Assembly (NCBI RefSeq): GCF_000972845.2
Contig: NC_040027.1
Span: 11,337,760 to 11,401,759 of the forward strand
Source: Larimichthys crocea
Taxonomy: Eukaryota; Chordata; Actinopteri; Sciaenidae
DNA: 64,000 nt
Direction: 5' to 3'
Shown here: positions 63,024-64,000 of the stretch, one piece after another
Layout: each line of letters opens with the position of its first letter
How positions within the stretch are numbered: position 1 is the stretch's first letter
Translations under genes and position numbers: made by a program
Notes under the pieces: generated by a model
Databases searched by the model: none
What the model was told of the DNA's origin: nothing
Seen by the model: the letters and a program-made list of their open reading frames with translations, nothing else

Positions 63024-64000
63024 GTTATCAGGGGAGAAAAAGTCAGTTGCTGTTCTTATGAAGAAGGAATTGTTTTATCATTCTATTAATTATTTTACAG
63101 TTCGCCAATGTTTTACACAACGACACTGGATGTCCAAATATGACTGACACGGCAAAAAACAAAACAAAATAAAATTGTGCAACTAAATACATTCAAGTCT
63201 CTCTGAAGATGGCTAATTTTAAAACTTGAAATAGTTAGACTCATACATACATAAGTCAGTATACAGGGCAACAAAAATATGTTCATTCAGTGCTGCAGTA
63301 AACATAATAAGGCAAGAAAAATAGGTACAAAGTGCCAAGTTGATTAAGTTGAGTAAAATGAGATGAATGAAAAGTGCCATCACAGGCAAAGTTCAAAGTA
63401 GGCATGTACATATTAAAATCAACTATTTAGTCACTGTGTTGCCAATCAAAAATACCCCAAAAACAAATTCATTGTTTATGATCTGAACTGTACACAAGGA
63501 TGTTTACGTCCGTGTTATACAAAGGAGAGAATACATCCAGAACTGCAGTCAGTAACGGAGTTCCCTTCTTACTCCTTGTCTGCTGTTGTACATCCTAAAC
63601 CTTTTAACCGCATACTATATGTGCAGTATCTTGGGAGCCCTGCTGAATGCTGCAGCACTAACAGTAACTGTGTTGACTCTGAGCCACAAAGGGAAAAGAA
63701 AGGATGCCTTCATAGCGATGTCTTTGACCTCTAGTGACCCGACGTCTGGCACAAATCTTCCACGTTCTGTCAAAAAGACTTGGCTGACAGGTGAATTGAA
63801 GTCTCCCTGACGAAGACAAATACGGCTTTCCGGTTCCTCCTACTCACAACAATTTGCTACTTCCTGGCAAGTTCTCAAACAAAAACCAGAGTTCACAGTA
63901 AACACGGCGGTGCAGTGATTTCACAACCTACAGCACGATTCCCTCAAGAAGTGTCACTTTTACTGGCTGAGTGTTTTTATCTGTTACCAGGTGCAAACCT
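63024..64000. other. Right edge of window, no gene recognised
   Basis: AT-rich to about 63500, then more balanced sequence without a convincing exon, splice pattern or repeat. In human the next genes after VAMP4 are METTL13 and DNM3, so a 3' UTR of a - strand neighbour could start here, but nothing in the sequence proves it. Confidence 0.4.

Noticed and set aside
63586..63810. Possible coding exon near the right edge
   Set aside because: There are no flanking splice signals or known protein similarity; it may be chance or 3' UTR of a neighbour.

Overview
This is vertebrate genomic DNA, almost certainly from a ray-finned (perciform-type) fish. The genes are split by many short GT-AG introns. 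There are long CA/GT, GATA and GACA microsatellites, CpG-poor AT-rich spacers, and several dispersed repeats familiar from teleost genomes. The gene order FMO - PRRC2C - MYOC - VAMP4 is that of human chromosome 1q24, so the window is a conserved vertebrate synteny block. No operon, CRISPR array, phage or other prokaryotic feature is present.

Layout. (1) About 1-14,000: a tandem array of flavin-containing monooxygenase genes of FMO5 type on the + strand. Copy 1 is complete (9 coding exons, 556 aa). Copy 2 has an intact body, but it has two alternative start-codon exons (one frameshifted), a 10-N assembly gap, an error-like duplicated stretch, and a repeat inserted into its last exon that changes the C-terminus. 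Copy 3 is a decayed remnant. (2) About 14,000-16,560: AT-rich spacer with simple repeats and a hairpin. (3) About 16,560-38,160: PRRC2C on the + strand, with a CpG-rich promoter and non-coding first exon, a 5-kb first intron, 33 coding exons (2,875 aa) and a 1.8-kb 3' UTR. (4) About 38,800-45,560: MYOC (myocilin) on the - strand, tail-to-tail with PRRC2C. It has 4 coding exons, 457 aa, and a TATA box upstream. (5) About 48,090-57,200: VAMP4 on the - strand, with 7 coding exons and 140 aa. (6) About 58,880-60,205: a RANGRF/MOG1-like gene on the + strand whose whole coding region lies in one exon. (7) 60,200-64,000: repeats, including a 0.6-kb segment duplicated from the VAMP4 first intron and a roughly 0.9-kb DNA transposon with terminal inverted repeats that carries a broken Cys-rich ORF.

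The genes are not functionally linked; they are neighbours by ancestry. FMO is a microsomal NADPH- and oxygen-dependent monooxygenase. PRRC2C is a large disordered RNA-associated protein. Myocilin is a secreted olfactomedin glycoprotein. VAMP4 is a trans-Golgi R-SNARE. RANGRF binds Ran in nuclear transport. I saw no convincing new biological system. The points most worth checking are the chimeric second FMO unit and its assembly quality, the repeat-derived C-terminus of FMO copy 2, the intronless RANGRF gene beside VAMP4, small extra introns in FMO and MYOC, fish-type Gln and His-Gln tracts in PRRC2C, and the CACTG-ended transposon.
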